From an uncultured Caldilineaceae bacterium (GTDB lineage: Bacteria; Chloroflexota; Anaerolineae; Caldilineales; Caldilineaceae): a stretch of 64,000 nucleotides of DNA. Every line of letters starts with the position of its first letter. The stretch's first letter is position 1. The notes beneath the pieces were generated by a model. It was given only the letters and a program-made list of their open reading frames with translations, did no database searches and was not told where the DNA came from. The position numbers and the translations under genes were made by a program. Shown one piece after another: positions 39,035 to 48,676 of the stretch. The DNA is taken from the NCBI GenBank assembly GCA_951813625.1, contig CATOTS010000005.1:62001-126000 (forward strand). The letters are read 5' to 3'.

Positions 39035-40597
39035 TTACCCTACGTCGAAAGTTAAACCTTGCGACAGGGGGAGGTCGGGCCCGAAGTTGATGGCAACGGT
39101 CTGCCGCCGGGCATAGGACTTCCAGGCGTCTGAACCGCTTTCTCTCCCCCCGCCGGTCTCCTTTTCGCCTCCGAACGCCCCGCCAATCTCGGCTCCAGCC
39201 GTGCCCGTATTGACATTGGCAAGTCCACAATCGCCGCCAATGACGCTGAGGAAGGCCTCTACTTCGCGCAGATTGTTGCTGAATATTGCGGAGGAAAGGC
39301 CCTGTGGAACACAGTTGTGGATGGCAAAAGCCTCGTCCAACGACCGGTATTTCAGCACGTACAGAATCGGGGCAAAGGTCTCGGTGTGTACGACGTCGGC
39401 ATCAGGCGCAACGCCGTCAATAATGGTGGGCGCCACATAGTTTCCGCCTTCTAGGCCCGCTAGCGTCTTCACTGCATTGCCTGCCAGGACGGTGCCCCCC
39501 GCAGCCTGCGCCCCTCCGATCGCCGCGCTGTACGATTCGACTGCTGCGCGGTTGATCAGCGGCCCGACCAGAACATCCGGCTCCAGCGGATTGCCGACCC
39601 TGGCCGCGCCGAAAGCGTCAACGAGGCTGGGCAGAAAGCTGTCGAAAAGGCTCTCGTGCAGAATGAGCCGCCGCGTCGTGGTACACCGCTGTCCGGCCGT
39701 GGCCAGCGCGCCGAACGCTACCCCGCGCAGGGCAATTTCCGGGTCTGCGTCAGGGGTGACAATCGCCGCATTGTTGCCACCCAACTCCAAGACCGTGCGG
39801 CCGAGCCGCCCACCGACCGCAGCTGCGACCTCTTTGCCCGTGGGGACCGAACCGGTGAAAGAGATCAGCGGCAGCCGGCGTTCGCGGCTCATGCGTTGTC
39901 CAATTTCGCCTGCCTCGTCCACGGCCAAGAGGAAGATGGGCGGCAGACCGTGTTCGTCGAGCACTTCGTTTACGACATTCGTAACGGCGACGGCGGTAAG
40001 CGCGGCTTCAGGGGACGGCTTCCAAACCACGACATTTCCGATCACCGCGGCGATGAACGCGTTCCACGACCATACGGCGCCAGGGAAATTGAATGCCGTG
40101 ATAACGCCGACGACGCCGAGCGGATGCCACTGCTCGTAGAGACGGTGGTTCGGCCGTTCGCTGGCAATCGTCTTGCCGTAGAGCTGGCGTGAGAGACCGA
40201 CGGCGAAGTCGCAGATGTCTATCATTTCCTGCACCTCGCCCCTTCCTTCTACCGGCGTCTTCCCCACCTCAAGCGCAATGAGCAGCCCGAGGTTGTCCAC
40301 GTTCCGGCGGAGGCGATCGCCGATCGCCCGGATGACTTCGCCCCGTTTAGGCGCCGGAATAGCCGACCACTCGCGAAAGGAAGCCCAGGCCTGCTCTATC
40401 AGGCGATCGAATTCAGCGCCTGAGGCTACCGCTATGTCGGCCAGCCGCGCCCCGTCAATCGGCGAATGCACAGGCAACCGGCGGCCTTCTGCGCCCGCCC
40501 CCCAGCCGCCGTCGAACAGCCCCGACACCTCTTGATACAGGCCCAGTTCAGCGAAGACCTGCTCTCTGATCGCTTGAACGTCGCTCCCCGATTCCAT
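39035..40597 (-). CDS. Aldehyde dehydrogenase (ALDH7-like)
   Basis: The 520-residue NAD-dependent enzyme has the ALDH motifs TAFNFPGAVWSWNAF, SFTGSVPTGKEV, the catalytic Glu in LELGGNNAAIV and the catalytic Cys in TAGQRCTTTRRL. The resemblance is closest to the family of aminoadipate-semialdehyde dehydrogenases (ALDH7), with GGAFGGEKETGGGRESGSDAWK near the end. It would oxidise an aldehyde to an acid in the cytoplasm. It is the last gene of a minus-strand run with PhyH (38 bp away), P450 and Gfo/Idh, so it may take the aldehyde made by those oxygenases. Confidence 0.92.
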   Translation of the reverse strand: MESGSDVQAIREQVFAELGLYQEVSGLFDGGWGAGAEGRRLPVHSPIDGARLADIAVASGAEFDRLIEQAWASFREWSAIPAPKRGEVIRAIGDRLRRNVDNLGLLIALEVGKTPVEGRGEVQEMIDICDFAVGLSRQLYGKTIASERPNHRLYEQWHPLGVVGVITAFNFPGAVWSWNAFIAAVIGNVVVWKPSPEAALTAVAVTNVVNEVLDEHGLPPIFLLAVDEAGEIGQRMSRERRLPLISFTGSVPTGKEVAAAVGGRLGRTVLELGGNNAAIVTPDADPEIALRGVAFGALATAGQRCTTTRRLILHESLFDSFLPSLVDAFGAARVGNPLEPDVLVGPLINRAAVESYSAAIGGAQAAGGTVLAGNAVKTLAGLEGGNYVAPTIIDGVAPDADVVHTETFAPILYVLKYRSLDEAFAIHNCVPQGLSSAIFSNNLREVEAFLSVIGGDCGLANVNTGTAGAEIGGAFGGEKETGGGRESGSDAWKSYARRQTVAINFGPDLPLSQGLTFDVG

Positions 40598-40635
40598 TCC
40601 TCATTCCTGCTTCCTGGTCCCTCATTGGCTGCACA

Positions 40636-41568
40636 TCATGCCAACTGCGCCTGACGGTCTTCAGCCTGCGCCTCAGCCCAGGCTCGCAGCGGAACATCGT
40701 CCGGGTCCTGTGTTATCCAGTACTGTGATGAGGGATGTATCTCCGGATTGCCTCCCAAGGGATGACCGTTGCCGGGCAGGGCGCCAATCAGCTGCTGGCG
40801 GACCGGCGAGCTGCGTGCGATCAGCGCCGGCTCCTGGCTGATGTAGTCGGTCGGCCGCAGCCAGCGGTAGTGGTAGCCGACGTGCATAATCTTGCGCGTG
40901 CGGCGCGAGAGATTGGGACCGACACAGTGCCAGACTGCGGTCCGCCAGAGTACGGCCGCTCCAGGCCGCAAGCGCAGTTCCAGCGCTTCATCCGGATCAA
41001 CCTGCCGCCCCATTTTCACCAGCTCATCAGGCGATCGAAGATGGCTTCCCGGCACCAGCCAGAGATTGCCGCTCTGCGGCTCGCTCAGATCTGAGAGGAC
41101 GTAGAACACCTTGACTTCCATGAACGGCAGCCGGCCGTCCAGCGAAGGCGCCATGAACAGATAGTCGCTGGCAAGGTCGGGGTGCCACGACAGGTTTCGG
41201 TACCCGACTTCGTTGTCTGCGCCGTCGCCCACGCCGACCGCGCCCGGCTCCAAGCCCTCCGGGTAAGGTGGGCGGTAGTCGAGGTGAGTCGTCCGGATCT
41301 GTATGTTCCAGCCGATCGCGTCGACGACCAGCGGCAGCATACGCGGATTATCGATCAGATCAAGAAAGGCCTCGTGATGTGCCAGGGCGTTACGCACGGC
41401 AAAGGGATCATGCGGCCCCAGCCCCTCCGCCCCGCGCACACGGTCTGCAACCTCGTCCGCGGCCTCTAACAGCCGCGTCAACTCGTCCGCCGTGAGGAAC
41501 TCCTCGAGAACGATGAACCCTTTGACATCAAACTCTTCGCGCTGCTGCGGCGTCATGGCAATGGACAT
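40636..41568 (-). CDS. Phytanoyl-CoA dioxygenase (PhyH) family protein, copy 4
   Basis: This is a 310-residue Fe(II)/2-oxoglutarate oxygenase. The HxD pair is in LSWHPDLASDY and the distal His is in VWHCVGPNLSRRTRK, with Arg for 2-oxoglutarate. SGNLWLVPGSHLRSPDEL is the conserved turn. The N-terminal MTPQQREEFDVKGFIVLEEFL is the standard helix of the family. It stands between a P450 and an aldehyde dehydrogenase. Hydroxylation followed by oxidation of one substrate is plausible but inferred. Confidence 0.9.
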   Translation of the reverse strand: MSIAMTPQQREEFDVKGFIVLEEFLTADELTRLLEAADEVADRVRGAEGLGPHDPFAVRNALAHHEAFLDLIDNPRMLPLVVDAIGWNIQIRTTHLDYRPPYPEGLEPGAVGVGDGADNEVGYRNLSWHPDLASDYLFMAPSLDGRLPFMEVKVFYVLSDLSEPQSGNLWLVPGSHLRSPDELVKMGRQVDPDEALELRLRPGAAVLWRTAVWHCVGPNLSRRTRKIMHVGYHYRWLRPTDYISQEPALIARSSPVRQQLIGALPGNGHPLGGNPEIHPSSQYWITQDPDDVPLRAWAEAQAEDRQAQLA

Positions 41569-41739
41569 GAAATCCCTCCTGGCGGGTGAGCCCCCGGAAT
41601 CAGTTGTAGCTTGCTTGAGAATCCACGCCTTGTCGGAACTGGGGCAAACAAGGATCCAGGGCGCGGCGGCCGCAGCCCTTCAGCCCGGAGACTTTTTCAG
41701 TCAACAAGCAGGTGCTTCAATCTACGCAGACTCGGAATC

Positions 41740-43053
41740 TCACGAATGGCGCGCAGGCTCCTTGTCAACCTCGAGCCACAGGTTTTCCACACCCCGAAGG
41801 ACAATCTGATTCCTGAACTCGGGCTCGGAAACCAGCTGAATCGAAGCAAAGCGCGCGAGCAGGCCGGCAAAGGCGGCCCGCGCCTCCAGCAACGCCAGGG
41901 GCGAGCCAAGACAGTAGTGAATGCCGCGACCAAAGGAGATGTGGCTCTTCTCCTCGCGACTGATATCCAGCATCTCCGGGTCCGAAAAGACCGCAGGATC
42001 TCGATTCGCCGCCCCGACGAGCACCAGGACCTTCTGTCCCGCCCGAAACCGCCTGCCTTGGAACGCCGTGTGCTCCATCACCACCCGGATGATGAACTGG
42101 ACCGGGCTGTCGTAACGGAGAAGCTCATCAATGGCGCTGTCCATCAGGTCGGGATGGTCCCTCAGCCGCCGGAGTTGCTCCGGGTTTCTCAGCAGCGCCA
42201 GCATCCCGTTTCCGATTAGGCCGCGGGTCGTTTCGTTTCCCGCCACCAACAACAGCATCAGTGTCCCTATAAGCTCGTCGTGGGAAAGTCTTTCGCCTTC
42301 TTCCTCAACGGCCAGCAGGGCGCTGAGAAGGTCGTCCTCGGGGTGCTGGCGCCTGCGTGCAATGATCTCCTCGAAGTATTCGACTATCTCAGCAGAGGAC
42401 CGCTCCACCCGGCCGATTTCTTCTTCATTGAGGACGGGTTCGACCGCCAGCGCTATATCGTTTGACCAGACATTGAACCGGTCGCGGTCCTCTGCCGGAA
42501 TACCCAACATCTCGGCGATTACAATAACCGGCAAGGGAAAAGCAAACCCGCCGATCAGGTCGAATCTCTCCTTCCCGGCAAGGCCGTCGAGAAGCTCCTC
42601 CACAATCTGATGGACGCGCGGGCCAAGCGCTGATACCGACTTCGGCGTAAAGGCCTTCGATACCAGGGAACGCAGCCGGGTGTGATCGGGCGGATCGAGG
42701 TCCAGCATCGTCCTGTATGGCGCATATTCGAGCTTGTTGTCCCCGCTTGAAAACCGCTTGTGGTCCGACAGCACGGTCTGCGCGTCGTCGTACCCGGTCA
42801 ATGCCCACCCGTTGATCAGCCTCATGCGGTGGACCGGGCCCCTCTGGCGCAAGCGCTCATATAGGCCGTAAGGATCTGCCCTGACGTCACGCGAGGTCAA
42901 GTCAAAGCTGACGCCCGATTCCAGGCGCTCCCAGGTCAGCAGAGCCTTTTTTGCGATCGGCGTCAGTAGTTTATGAACCACCGCCGATGCCGAAATCACG
43001 ATCGCCTCCTTCGTCTCCATATGCAGGCGCATTGCAGACGGGGCCGCCTTCAT
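41740..43053 (-). CDS. Cytochrome P450
   Basis: The 437-residue protein has the P450 I-helix (LLLVAGNETTRGL), the K-helix ExxR (ELLRYDSP), and the heme loop FGRGIHYCLGSPLALLEA with the axial Cys. The N-terminal FDLTSRDVRADPYGLYERLRQRGPVHRM fits soluble bacterial class I P450s (CYP107-like). Its electron donors are not encoded beside it; the Rieske protein at 25687 is too far to claim. The start is uncertain (ATG 43053, 43032 or 43020; none has a clear ribosome site). It lies between Gfo/Idh and PhyH copy 4. Confidence 0.92.
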   Translation of the reverse strand: MKAAPSAMRLHMETKEAIVISASAVVHKLLTPIAKKALLTWERLESGVSFDLTSRDVRADPYGLYERLRQRGPVHRMRLINGWALTGYDDAQTVLSDHKRFSSGDNKLEYAPYRTMLDLDPPDHTRLRSLVSKAFTPKSVSALGPRVHQIVEELLDGLAGKERFDLIGGFAFPLPVIVIAEMLGIPAEDRDRFNVWSNDIALAVEPVLNEEEIGRVERSSAEIVEYFEEIIARRRQHPEDDLLSALLAVEEEGERLSHDELIGTLMLLLVAGNETTRGLIGNGMLALLRNPEQLRRLRDHPDLMDSAIDELLRYDSPVQFIIRVVMEHTAFQGRRFRAGQKVLVLVGAANRDPAVFSDPEMLDISREEKSHISFGRGIHYCLGSPLALLEARAAFAGLLARFASIQLVSEPEFRNQIVLRGVENLWLEVDKEPARHS

Positions 43054-43189
43054 TCCACGGCTCACGCGATTACCTGGACTGGGATTGCGATGGTACCGCG
43101 ACTCTCCGGCAGTGCGGAATGCCTGCACCGCGTGCGTCTACCCCGCTTTCCGGCCCAGGCATTGGTTTCGATTTTATCAAAGAATTGAC

Positions 43190-44482
43190 CTAAGCGGACA
43201 GTCCCCAATGGGCATCGATCGGATCCTGGTACGCCGAACGCGCCCCGCTCAGCACATCGTCGTAGACGATCGCTTCACCGGTCAGCGCAGACTCGTAGAT
43301 CGCGTCGCCCAGGGCGATCGAGCGCATCCCCTCCCAGCCGTCGATTTCCGGCGCCTCCCGATTGCCGCGCAGTAGCTCCAGGAACTCCCAGATTTCCACC
43401 GAAAAGCCGTCTGTCACGCCGCCCGGATAGAGGAACTCCTCTTCTTCGGGCGTCAAGGTGACGCGGTGCATCGCCTCAAGCTGGTCCATCGAATAGATCG
43501 TCCCGTCCGCGCCGGTGAGGCGCGCCGTCTCTCTGTTTTCGGCCGTGCGCTGGAACAGATGGAAAATCGAGAATGGCGCGTTGGTCGTCTCTCGCAGCGA
43601 GCCCTCTGTCCCGTAAAACGTGACGTCGTAGGCCTCCTCGCCCGGCGCGGCAACGCTCCACGCCCACGTGCCGGTGACGCCGCTCTTGAAGGCAAAGGTG
43701 ACAAACACAGTATCCTCCGGCGCCTCGGTGAAGGGTTGCGGCTTCCCTGATTTCACCGCGCGCAGCTCCGCGTAGACCTTGTCGACCTCGCCGAGGTAAT
43801 AGCGCAACGAATCGCAGTAGTGGAATCCGCTGTCGAGCACCGGCCCGCCGCCCGACATCAACCGGTCCTGGCGCCAGCGGATGTACTCGGGCCTCTGGTC
43901 ATCGTCTGCACGCGACTTTTCTGCCCAGAGCGTTGCCGGGTCCGACACTTTTGCCTTCTCCTGTTCCGCCCGCCTCAGCACTGTGGCGGCGCGGAATGTA
44001 TGAAAGAAACTCTGCGGCCGGCCAATCAGGCCCGACTCGTTGATGACCCATCGAGCCGTGCGCTGACCCGGATGCCGGCGGTGCGGTGCAGCGGTCGAGA
44101 GCACCTTGCCCGTTCTCTCGGCAGTCTCGGCCATCAGCCGGCAGGCCTTTACCGTGATGCCCAGCGGTTTTTCGCACAGGACATGCAGCCCGGCCTCCAT
44201 GCTGTCCACGGCGACGCCATGGTGAAGACCGTGCGGCAGGCACAGGTCCACGGCGTCAACTCGCGCCTCCGCGATCAACTCCTGGTGCGAAGCATAGATC
44301 GTGGGTCGGACGCCGAGCAGCTCTTCCAGCATATCCGCACGGTCCGCCGCCGCCTCCTGATTGGCATCGCATACCGCCGGTACGACGAAGTCGCCGCGCC
44401 CGCGTTGCTGCAAGTCCTGCATTGAGAGTACATGGCGCCGCGAAATATTCCCGCAGCCGATCAACGCGAGTCGAATAGTCAT
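43190..44482 (-). CDS. Gfo/Idh/MocA-family oxidoreductase
   Basis: The 430-residue protein has the Rossmann start ALIGCGNISRRH, the CEKPLG motif with catalytic Lys, and a downstream DSGFHYCD segment with the active-site His. These enzymes oxidise or reduce sugars, inositols or related polyols with NAD(P). It follows the sugar ABC importer on the same strand after about 140 bp, so its substrate is probably what that importer brings in. A longer C-terminal part than average (430 versus about 350) is present. Confidence 0.92.
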   Translation of the reverse strand: MTIRLALIGCGNISRRHVLSMQDLQQRGRGDFVVPAVCDANQEAAADRADMLEELLGVRPTIYASHQELIAEARVDAVDLCLPHGLHHGVAVDSMEAGLHVLCEKPLGITVKACRLMAETAERTGKVLSTAAPHRRHPGQRTARWVINESGLIGRPQSFFHTFRAATVLRRAEQEKAKVSDPATLWAEKSRADDDQRPEYIRWRQDRLMSGGGPVLDSGFHYCDSLRYYLGEVDKVYAELRAVKSGKPQPFTEAPEDTVFVTFAFKSGVTGTWAWSVAAPGEEAYDVTFYGTEGSLRETTNAPFSIFHLFQRTAENRETARLTGADGTIYSMDQLEAMHRVTLTPEEEEFLYPGGVTDGFSVEIWEFLELLRGNREAPEIDGWEGMRSIALGDAIYESALTGEAIVYDDVLSGARSAYQDPIDAHWGLSA

Positions 44483-44626
44483 ATGGAAGTCCTTATGAAC
44501 GTGGCGATTGCCTCAGGCCGGGACGGTGGGGAGGCGAAGATATCCCATGTCAGAAAGTTTTCTGCTCACGGCCAGACAACCAGTGGAACGCGCAAGCCGT
44601 TCAACAATGCGGGACGTGAAGAGAGC

Positions 44627-45523
44627 TCAGCCCTTAATCCCCGTGAGCGCAATGCCCTGCACAAACGTCTTCTGGAGAAAGAAGAATAGCAGAATAATGG
44701 GCAGCGTGATCATGACGGATGCCGCCATAAGCAGGCCCCATTCGGCGCCGTACTGCGACTGGTACTCGTAGATGCCGAGGGAGAGCGTGTACTGCTCCTG
44801 ATCGCTGAGGTAAATCAGAGGCCCGATATAGTCGCGCCAGCGGGCTATGAACTCGAAGATTGCGACAGTAGCCAGCGCCGGCTTGGAGAGCGGCAAGATG
44901 ATAGAGTAGTAGATTTTCAGTTCATTGGCGCCGTCAATGCGGGCCGCTTCCGACAGCTCCATGGGTATCGTCATGAAGAACTGCCGCAGCAGGAAAATAT
45001 AGAGCGCGCCGCCAAACCAGTGCGGCACGATCAGCGGCAACCAGGAGTTCACCCAGCCCAGATTCTTGAAGACGATAAACAGCGGGATCATCGTGACCTG
45101 GAAAGGCAGCATCAATGTCGCCACCGTGAGGATAAACAGGAGGTTGCGCCCCGCCCAAGGGATGCGGGCAAGACTATAAGCGACAAGCGACGAAGATAGC
45201 AGGACCCCGATCGTTGCCAGGATTGCGATGGTCAGGGTATTCCTCATATAGAGGAAGAAAGTGATGAATGTAACCGCGTCCGGATAGTTTGACCACTGCA
45301 GCGGACTCGGTATCAGAATGGGTGGATAGGCGTAGAACTGTACGTCCGGCTTCAAGGAGGTCGATAGCATCCACATGAAGGGAAGCATAAAAACAAACGC
45401 AGCCGGGATTAAGCTGGCGTGAATCAGTGTGCTGCGTATAACGCCTCGAATTCGTTTGAACATCAACCTTCTGGCGTGGTTGTGGGCAAATTCCTGTGCG
45501 GCCTGCTGCGTCTTTACCGCCAT
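44627..45523 (-). CDS. Carbohydrate ABC transporter permease, MalG/UgpE type
   Basis: The 298-residue membrane protein has the EAA loop typical of MalG (MELSEAARIDGANELKIYYSIILPLSKPAL) and a hydrophobic first helix near residue 35-55. It abuts the preceding permease gene with no gap between stop and start. With MalF it forms the channel of a sugar importer. No ATPase gene is in the cluster, so a shared MsmK-type ATPase elsewhere would be needed. Confidence 0.93.
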   Translation of the reverse strand: MAVKTQQAAQEFAHNHARRLMFKRIRGVIRSTLIHASLIPAAFVFMLPFMWMLSTSLKPDVQFYAYPPILIPSPLQWSNYPDAVTFITFFLYMRNTLTIAILATIGVLLSSSLVAYSLARIPWAGRNLLFILTVATLMLPFQVTMIPLFIVFKNLGWVNSWLPLIVPHWFGGALYIFLLRQFFMTIPMELSEAARIDGANELKIYYSIILPLSKPALATVAIFEFIARWRDYIGPLIYLSDQEQYTLSLGIYEYQSQYGAEWGLLMAASVMITLPIILLFFFLQKTFVQGIALTGIKG

Positions 45524-46459
45524 CTAGTCCTCTCCTCCGGCGTAGAATACCCAAAGTCTTGCCGAACGGAAGATGATCAGGGTAACCACCAATGTAAACA
45601 TGAATAACAGCCAAGCCATTGCGGAAGCATAGCCCATTTCGAGATAGTGGAATGCGTTCTTATACAGGTAAATCGAATAGAAAAGTGTCGAGTTGGCGGG
45701 AAAACCGGTTCCCCCGGTCATAATGTAAGGGATGGCGAAGAAGTTCAGCGCGCCGATCACCGATGTGACCAGGTGGAAGAAGACAACCGGCGTCAGGATC
45801 GGAACGGTAACGTTGCGGAACTTGGACAGGAAATTGGCGCCGTCCACGTCGGCCGCGTCGTAGAGGTCCTGTGGGACGTCCTGCAGGCCGGCGAGATAGA
45901 GGATGATCTGTTGGCCGATGATCCAGAGCGCGAGGAGAACAAGCGTCGGCATTGCCCAATCGGCGCAGGTAAGCCAGCAGGGACCGCGGGAACCAAATGC
46001 CCTGAATGGGGCGGAAATGAGCCCGCTGTGCGGTGTAAAAATGAAGACCCAAACCAGGGCCAACGCAACCTCAGGCACGAGCGTCGGTAGGAAGTAGATT
46101 GTGCGGTAGACGACCTGCGCCCTGATCTTGGCATTGAGCATGAGAGCCAGGCCGAAGGCAAAGATGATAGCCAGGGGGATCGAGAACACGGCGAAATAGA
46201 CCGTGTTATAGACGGCGGCCAGAAACTCTTCATCATCAGTGAAGAGTCTGACGTAGTTGGCGAAGCCCGTCCAATCCGGGTTTCTTACGCCGTTGTACTT
46301 GGTAAAACTGTAATAGGCCGATGCCAGCGTTGGGTAGATCCAGAAGACGACCAGGCCAAAGATCCAGGGCGAGGCAAAGATCAGACCGTTTATCGTATGC
46401 CTGGTGCCTTGAGACAGACGGCGACGAGGGAGGGGCAAAGATTGTGAGGCGGTTGCCAT
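45524..46459 (-). CDS. Carbohydrate ABC transporter permease, MalF/UgpA type
   Basis: The 311-residue membrane protein has a first helix at about residues 26-48 (NGLIFASPWIFGLVVFWIYP) and the EAA-type loop (PQDLYDAADVDGANFLSKFRNVTVPILTPVVFF) of MalF permeases. It lies 190 bp after the substrate-binding gene, with a hairpin between, and directly before the MalG-type gene. Substrate class is a sugar or sugar-like solute from family membership. Confidence 0.93.
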   Translation of the reverse strand: MATASQSLPLPRRRLSQGTRHTINGLIFASPWIFGLVVFWIYPTLASAYYSFTKYNGVRNPDWTGFANYVRLFTDDEEFLAAVYNTVYFAVFSIPLAIIFAFGLALMLNAKIRAQVVYRTIYFLPTLVPEVALALVWVFIFTPHSGLISAPFRAFGSRGPCWLTCADWAMPTLVLLALWIIGQQIILYLAGLQDVPQDLYDAADVDGANFLSKFRNVTVPILTPVVFFHLVTSVIGALNFFAIPYIMTGGTGFPANSTLFYSIYLYKNAFHYLEMGYASAMAWLLFMFTLVVTLIIFRSARLWVFYAGGED

Positions 46460-46508
46460 GTCAAGTCCGATAAGTTCCGTCTGGCCCTACTACAAAGGGT
46501 TAGAAGTC

Positions 46509-46536
46509 AGGTAGCGGCCCTTCCGAGCCGCTACCT
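46509..46536 (-). promoter_or_regulatory. Hairpin between sugar-binding gene and MalF-type permease gene
   Basis: AGGTAGCGGC (46509-46518) and GCCGCTACCT (46527-46536) form a perfect 10-bp stem with an 8-nt loop, downstream of the binding-protein stop. There is no T tract on the minus strand. It may slow decay or attenuate read-through between the binding-protein and permease cistrons. Confidence 0.6.
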
Positions 46537-46649
46537 CTTTCAAGACCAGTTTCACAGGGGGCCGGCTCAGCCGGCATTCACTGCTGCACTGCAGTCGTAG
46601 CGCCCGCTCTCGCGCATACGAAGCCGCGAGGGCGACGCATCGACTCAGT

Positions 46650-48020
46650 TTAGCTGAAGAATCCGATCTCTTCAAGGCCGGCGTTGATCTCCTCGTCGAT
46701 GTCGGTCAGCGCCTCTTCCGGCGTCTTCAGACCATGCGGAATCTCATCGCGGAAGGCCTTTACCTGCAGGTCCCACAGCTTCGAGCCCAGAGGAATCGGC
46801 GGGCGGGCGCTGGAAACAGGCAGCAGGTCCATGAAGACCGCGTGCAGCGGATCTTCGTAGAAGAACGGGTCCTGGGCGGCCGACTTGATCGTCGGAATGT
46901 GGAACGTGTCCTTGTTGTACTTGAGCTGGCCTTCGGGGCCGCAGAGGTAGAAGCAGGCGTCGAACGCCGACTCGACATCGTCGTAACCGAAGGGCACGGC
47001 CCAACTCCAACCACCGGCCCAGCTCGCGTGCGGGGCGGGGCCGTCAGGGCCCGGCATCGGCACGACGCCGTAGTTGGTGTCCGGCTTGTACCGATGGTGC
47101 TGGGCAACCTTCCAGTTGCCGCTGCAGGTCATCGCGCTCTGCCCGGTCCAGAAGTAGTCGTTCTCGCCGCGGCAGTTGCCGCCGGCGCAGGCCGCCAGCA
47201 TCGCATCGATGTCCTCAACGCCGATCTCGTCGACGAATGATTTTACGAACTCCATCGCAGCAATGTTATTCGGATGGGCAAAGGTGATGCGGCGATCGCC
47301 GTCCTGGAAGGTGCCGCCGAAGCCGAAGCCCCAGGTGTAGAGCCAGGCTTGGTCGTAGATCGGGTTGAAACCGTGGCGGGTCACCGCGCCGGTGTTGTCG
47401 CGCACAGTCAGCGCCTCGGTGGCCGCCCGCAGCTCTTCCAGGTTTGTCGGAGGCGACTCGGGATCGACGCCGGCCTCGGACATAATGTCCATGTTGTACC
47501 AGAGGGCGCGCGTGTCGGTATCGAACGAGAGCGCGTAGATGTCGCCCTTATAGACTGTCTCGTCCCAGGCGAAATCGTAGTAGAGCTCCTTGGTGACACC
47601 AGCGGCCTCGGCGAACTCGTTGATGTTGGTAAAGAAGCCTTCGTGTGCAAACTGCGGCACCGTGAAGCGATCGGCGTAGTGCAGCGCCGGAGGCGTGCCG
47701 CCGGCAACCGCGGTCAGCAGCTTCTCATCTGCTTGGCTTCCTTGCGTCTGGGCGATGTAGACGAACTCGAGCTCGACGTTCATCGTGTTCTGTTCGTTGT
47801 AGATGTCGATAATCTCTTTTATCGACTCCTGGGCCAGGTCGGTCATGCGCGACCAGGCTTCCAGCTTCTTCATCTCCATCATCTCCCCGCCGTCACCGTC
47901 GGTCGCGGCCGGCGCGGCAGCAGGAGCTGGGCAAGCCGCCAGCACCGCGGCGCTTGTTGCCAGGCCTGTCACCTGCAGGAATCTGCGGCGTGACATCATG
48001 CTCTGTTTCTGCGTGTCCAT
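46650..48020 (-). CDS. Sugar ABC transporter substrate-binding protein with Tat lipoprotein signal
   Basis: The 456-residue protein begins with a twin-arginine motif (SRRRFLQ) and a lipobox (VLAAC), so it is exported folded and anchored by lipid. The body matches family 1 extracellular solute-binding proteins: LEFVYIAQTQGSQADEKLLTAVAGGTPPALHYADRF near the start and DYFWTGQSAMTCSGNW mid-protein. GGAGG lies 9 nt before the ATG at 48020. It is the first gene of the run importer, Gfo/Idh, P450, PhyH, ALDH. A strong promoter about 250 bp upstream drives it. Confidence 0.93.
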   Translation of the reverse strand: MDTQKQSMMSRRRFLQVTGLATSAAVLAACPAPAAAPAATDGDGGEMMEMKKLEAWSRMTDLAQESIKEIIDIYNEQNTMNVELEFVYIAQTQGSQADEKLLTAVAGGTPPALHYADRFTVPQFAHEGFFTNINEFAEAAGVTKELYYDFAWDETVYKGDIYALSFDTDTRALWYNMDIMSEAGVDPESPPTNLEELRAATEALTVRDNTGAVTRHGFNPIYDQAWLYTWGFGFGGTFQDGDRRITFAHPNNIAAMEFVKSFVDEIGVEDIDAMLAACAGGNCRGENDYFWTGQSAMTCSGNWKVAQHHRYKPDTNYGVVPMPGPDGPAPHASWAGGWSWAVPFGYDDVESAFDACFYLCGPEGQLKYNKDTFHIPTIKSAAQDPFFYEDPLHAVFMDLLPVSSARPPIPLGSKLWDLQVKAFRDEIPHGLKTPEEALTDIDEEINAGLEEIGFFS

Positions 48021-48269
48021 TCAGTCAATCCTCCATGAAATAGGGTAATGGTGTGGTTCTCGCGCGCCTCGATTTACCGGGCCGCGCCAGCCCGAAACAT
48101 TTAGCCGCATAGCCATAGAGATCGCCCTGCGGCTACTCTTCGGACCGAATTCCCGTGTGACTTGCCTGTCCCACTCGCGTCTTGCCGAGGGGTAGGGCGA
48201 GCAGAGAAGGGCAAGAGCTGATTACGCTTTTCGCGACCTCAGTAGGCCGGATGGCGCGCATTCGGACGG

Positions 48270-48298
48270 ATTGTATATGTACGGAACCCGATTGTCAA
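48270..48298 (-). promoter_or_regulatory. Sigma70-type promoter for the sugar importer operon
   Basis: On the minus strand a perfect TTGACA (48298-48293) and TACAAT (48275-48270) are 17 bp apart. The start near 48263 gives a leader of about 240 nt. The leader holds a 7-bp stem (AGCCGCA with TGCGGCT, about 48103-48135). No known riboswitch is recognised. Confidence 0.7.
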
Positions 48299-48366
48299 AA
48301 TTTAGGGTATGCTTGAATTTGCGCAACGCCTCGACCACCTTGAAGGCGTGAGATTAAAGGTGAAGC

Positions 48367-48676
48367 GTAACTACTCAGCCGCAATCAGTCTGCGACCCTG
48401 AATGAGGCGAGCGAAGCTGTATTCTCTCTCCTCACTCCTTTTAACTCTCTCGTTGGCTTTTTGGACGGTCGGGCCTCCGGCCCTCCCTTGTGCGGGGGGA
48501 CTCCCCCCGCAACGCCCCCCTTCAAAACCAGCGCTCACCGACCTTGCGTCGTGATTCCCGGCTGTGCGGCCCGACCAACGTGGCGACTGCCAACCGAATA
48601 CGCAATCAGATAATCTGAATGGCTGCGGGGATGAAGCGCTGATCGAGACAGACGTTGTATGTGGCTTAGAAATTAC
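48367..48676 (+). mobile_element. MITE-like element, copy 2 (310 bp)
   Basis: The left end is GTAACTACTCAGCC and the right end GGCTTAGAAATTAC. The flanking octamers GGTGAAGC (48359-48366) and GGAGAAGC (48677-48684) match 7 of 8. It carries the same hairpin core as copy 1 at about 48463-48521 and an internal AGATAATCTGAA stretch near the right end that all three copies share in similar form. It has no open frame of its own. Confidence 0.87.
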
